Below, one piece after another: positions 61,906 to 62,930 of a DNA stretch of 62,930 bases. The notes under the pieces were generated by a model. The model was not told where the DNA came from. It did no database searches and was given only the letters and a program-made list of their open reading frames with translations. Location: assembly GCA_026417275.1 (NCBI GenBank), contig JAOADO010000003.1, positions 1-62,930 on the forward strand, given 5' to 3'. The translations under genes and the position numbers were made by a program. Within the stretch, counting starts at the first letter, position 1. Every line of letters begins with the position of its first letter. The DNA comes from Verrucomicrobiia bacterium. GTDB lineage: Bacteria > Verrucomicrobiota > Verrucomicrobiae > Limisphaerales > JAKPVM01.

Positions 61906-62583
61906 ATGGAAAAAAATATCGCAGTTCCGCAGAGAAAAAACAGATTATTGTTTTTATTTCGTAAATATCATTCATTTATTGGTTTGATTGCGGCTGTATT
62001 CCTATGCATTGTTGGCTTAACTGGAGCGGTTTTAAATTATAAGAAATCAATATTTGGCGCACTCGGTCTTGAGAGTGATGGTAAATTAGTTAAAGAGAAT
62101 CAAGGACGAAATTTTAATATCGGTTCAGTAAGGATAGATAATTTGCCTGTTTCTTTTGCTCATGCTCTGGAGGTGGCAAAACAGAAGTTTAATGATGAAA
62201 ATTATGAAAAGATTGAACTGAAATGCGAAAACGGTGTCTGGGTTTATAAAATAAAAATTCAGGGCAAGGGTGAACTCTGGATTAATGCTGAAACTGGAGA
62301 ATCTTTTAAAAAGGGCGAATACAAAAAGGCGGTTATTGATGGCTCCGGGCGCCCTCTGGAACGTGGAACCGATTGGGGAAAACTATTGATTGATTTGCAT
62401 ACGGGAAAAATAGGAGGCGAATTCGGAAAAGCGCTTATAACTTTTGTTGCAATTTGTCTGTTGTTTTTATCTGTTTCAGGGGTTTACGTGTATTTAAAAC
62501 CGTTGTTTATGCGCAATAAAAACGGTTTATTACGCAGAACTGTACATTCCAGGTCTCAAGAAAAATTAACTGCCATGGAGTAG
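61906..62583 (+). CDS. PepSY-domain membrane protein (PepSY-TM type)
   Basis: The 225-residue protein has an N-terminal helix (FIGLIAAVFLCIVGLTGAVL), a periplasmic PepSY-like domain (FAHALEVAKQKF, GELWINAETGESFKKG) and a second helix (KALITFVAICLLFLSVSGVYVY) preceded by DLHTGKIGG. Similar proteins occur beside iron-siderophore or reductase genes, but no such gene is next to it here. It may be co-transcribed with the pseudopilin gene. Confidence 0.88.
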   Translation: MEKNIAVPQRKNRLLFLFRKYHSFIGLIAAVFLCIVGLTGAVLNYKKSIFGALGLESDGKLVKENQGRNFNIGSVRIDNLPVSFAHALEVAKQKFNDENYEKIELKCENGVWVYKIKIQGKGELWINAETGESFKKGEYKKAVIDGSGRPLERGTDWGKLLIDLHTGKIGGEFGKALITFVAICLLFLSVSGVYVYLKPLFMRNKNGLLRRTVHSRSQEKLTAME

Positions 62584-62664
62584 CAGAAGGCAAGAAAACG
62601 GCAGATAAATCCTGTTGGATGTTTTTATCCTGGTGCAATAAACAACCCGAATCATTATTAATCT

Positions 62665-62930
62665 TTATTTTCCAGCAAGGCGCGGGCGTTGAGCCACTGG
62701 ATGAATTGCGCCAAATTTTTCGTTGATGATTTTCAGGACTTCAGCCTGTTTTTTGAGAAAAATCTCTCTGTTCACAGTCTGGTTGTTGGTTGCGGTTATC
62801 TGCTTGTCCGCTTTAAAATTGAATGTGAATGCCCAGTTGTTGCTAACGGAGTTGCCGAAAGCAAGGTTTTTCTTTTGCCCAACGGTAATCCATGGTCTGG
62901 CTTCTCCGCCCCAGCGGCTGTAGCAGACGT
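62665..62930 (-). CDS. C-terminal part of an unrecognised protein
   Basis: A stop-free minus-strand frame enters from the right edge and ends at TAA 62665-62667, giving 87 residues (fragment CYSRWGGEARPWITVGQ near its start, KKQAEVLKIINEKFG near its end). Amino acid composition is sensible and the other two frames on this strand have stops. Because the start lies outside the window, function cannot be judged. Confidence 0.6.
   Translation of the reverse strand, partial: VCYSRWGGEARPWITVGQKKNLAFGNSVSNNWAFTFNFKADKQITATNNQTVNREIFLKKQAEVLKIINEKFGAIHPVAQRPRLAGK

Overview
The window is a chromosomal stretch of a moderately AT-rich Gram-negative bacterium, most likely a Verrucomicrobiota member of the Pedosphaera/Limisphaerales kind. 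This is inferred from gene content. Several predicted exported enzymes carry twin-arginine leaders (Gfo/Idh/MocA oxidoreductase, sugar-phosphate isomerase-like TIM barrel, NIPSNAP protein, metallophosphoesterase), there is a Sec-exported ThuA-like protein, and there is a pseudopilin with the H-X9-DG signature, a combination common in the Planctomycetes-Verrucomicrobia group. No insertion sequence, phage, CRISPR array or rRNA was seen. One tRNA gene, tRNA-Phe(GAA), is present.

Layout. 1-2851: truncated exported metallophosphoesterase, N-carbamoylputrescine amidase and a serine/threonine kinase, all on the minus strand. 3055-5857: HU-type DNA-binding protein, ketopantoate reductase, GltX. 6190-16434: an 11-gene complex I operon, nuoABCDHIJKLMN, without nuoEFG, preceded by a candidate promoter, a perfect 25-base palindrome near the predicted start of transcription and a hairpin-rich leader. 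16569: tRNA-Phe. 16974-18896: guaA and a small lipoprotein. 19075-24063: a five-gene plus-strand module with a Tat NHL propeller, a 73-residue Cys-rich Tat protein, a NapG-like Tat ferredoxin, a NapH/NosR-like membrane polyferredoxin and a membrane-anchored PQQ-type propeller. 24105-34881: mixed metabolic, secreted and signalling genes ending in an ECF sigma / membrane anti-sigma / Spy-like operon. 34982-36582: two more secreted Spy-like proteins and a stand-alone histidine-kinase dimerisation-like protein. 36843-45633: polysaccharide flippase, glycosyltransferase, hybrid kinase, TIM-barrel enzyme, MBL hydrolase, Mut7-C protein, PocR-AraC regulator. 45845-53724: HrpB helicase, NtrC-type regulator with its PAS kinase, CorA, Fe-dependent alcohol dehydrogenase. 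53816-57570: aromatic amino acid decarboxylase-like enzyme, a winged-helix protein carrying GC-rich palindromes, and a 743-base gap with a 16-bp perfect hairpin. 57571-59956: LarE, a small His-containing membrane protein and a Tat-leader AmmeMemoRadiSam-type radical SAM enzyme, tightly overlapped. 60067-62930: AraC regulator, pseudopilin, PepSY membrane protein and the end of an unknown minus-strand gene.

How the parts may work together. The nuo operon encodes the proton-pumping membrane arm and the quinone/N2 connecting module but not the NADH-oxidising module, so electrons must enter from a separately encoded NuoEFG or from ferredoxin. The downstream NapG/NapH-like pair looks like a quinol-to-periplasm electron route without a recognisable terminal reductase, flanked instead by two beta-propeller proteins. 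This is the strongest candidate here for an undescribed system. The LarE / membrane protein / exported-looking radical SAM operon is the second. The ECF-sigma operon and its secreted neighbours look like an envelope-stress circuit.

Many genes lack a clear Shine-Dalgarno sequence, while a few nuo genes have strong ones. Several starts were therefore moved to the first ATG downstream of a TTG or GTG, as noted per gene.
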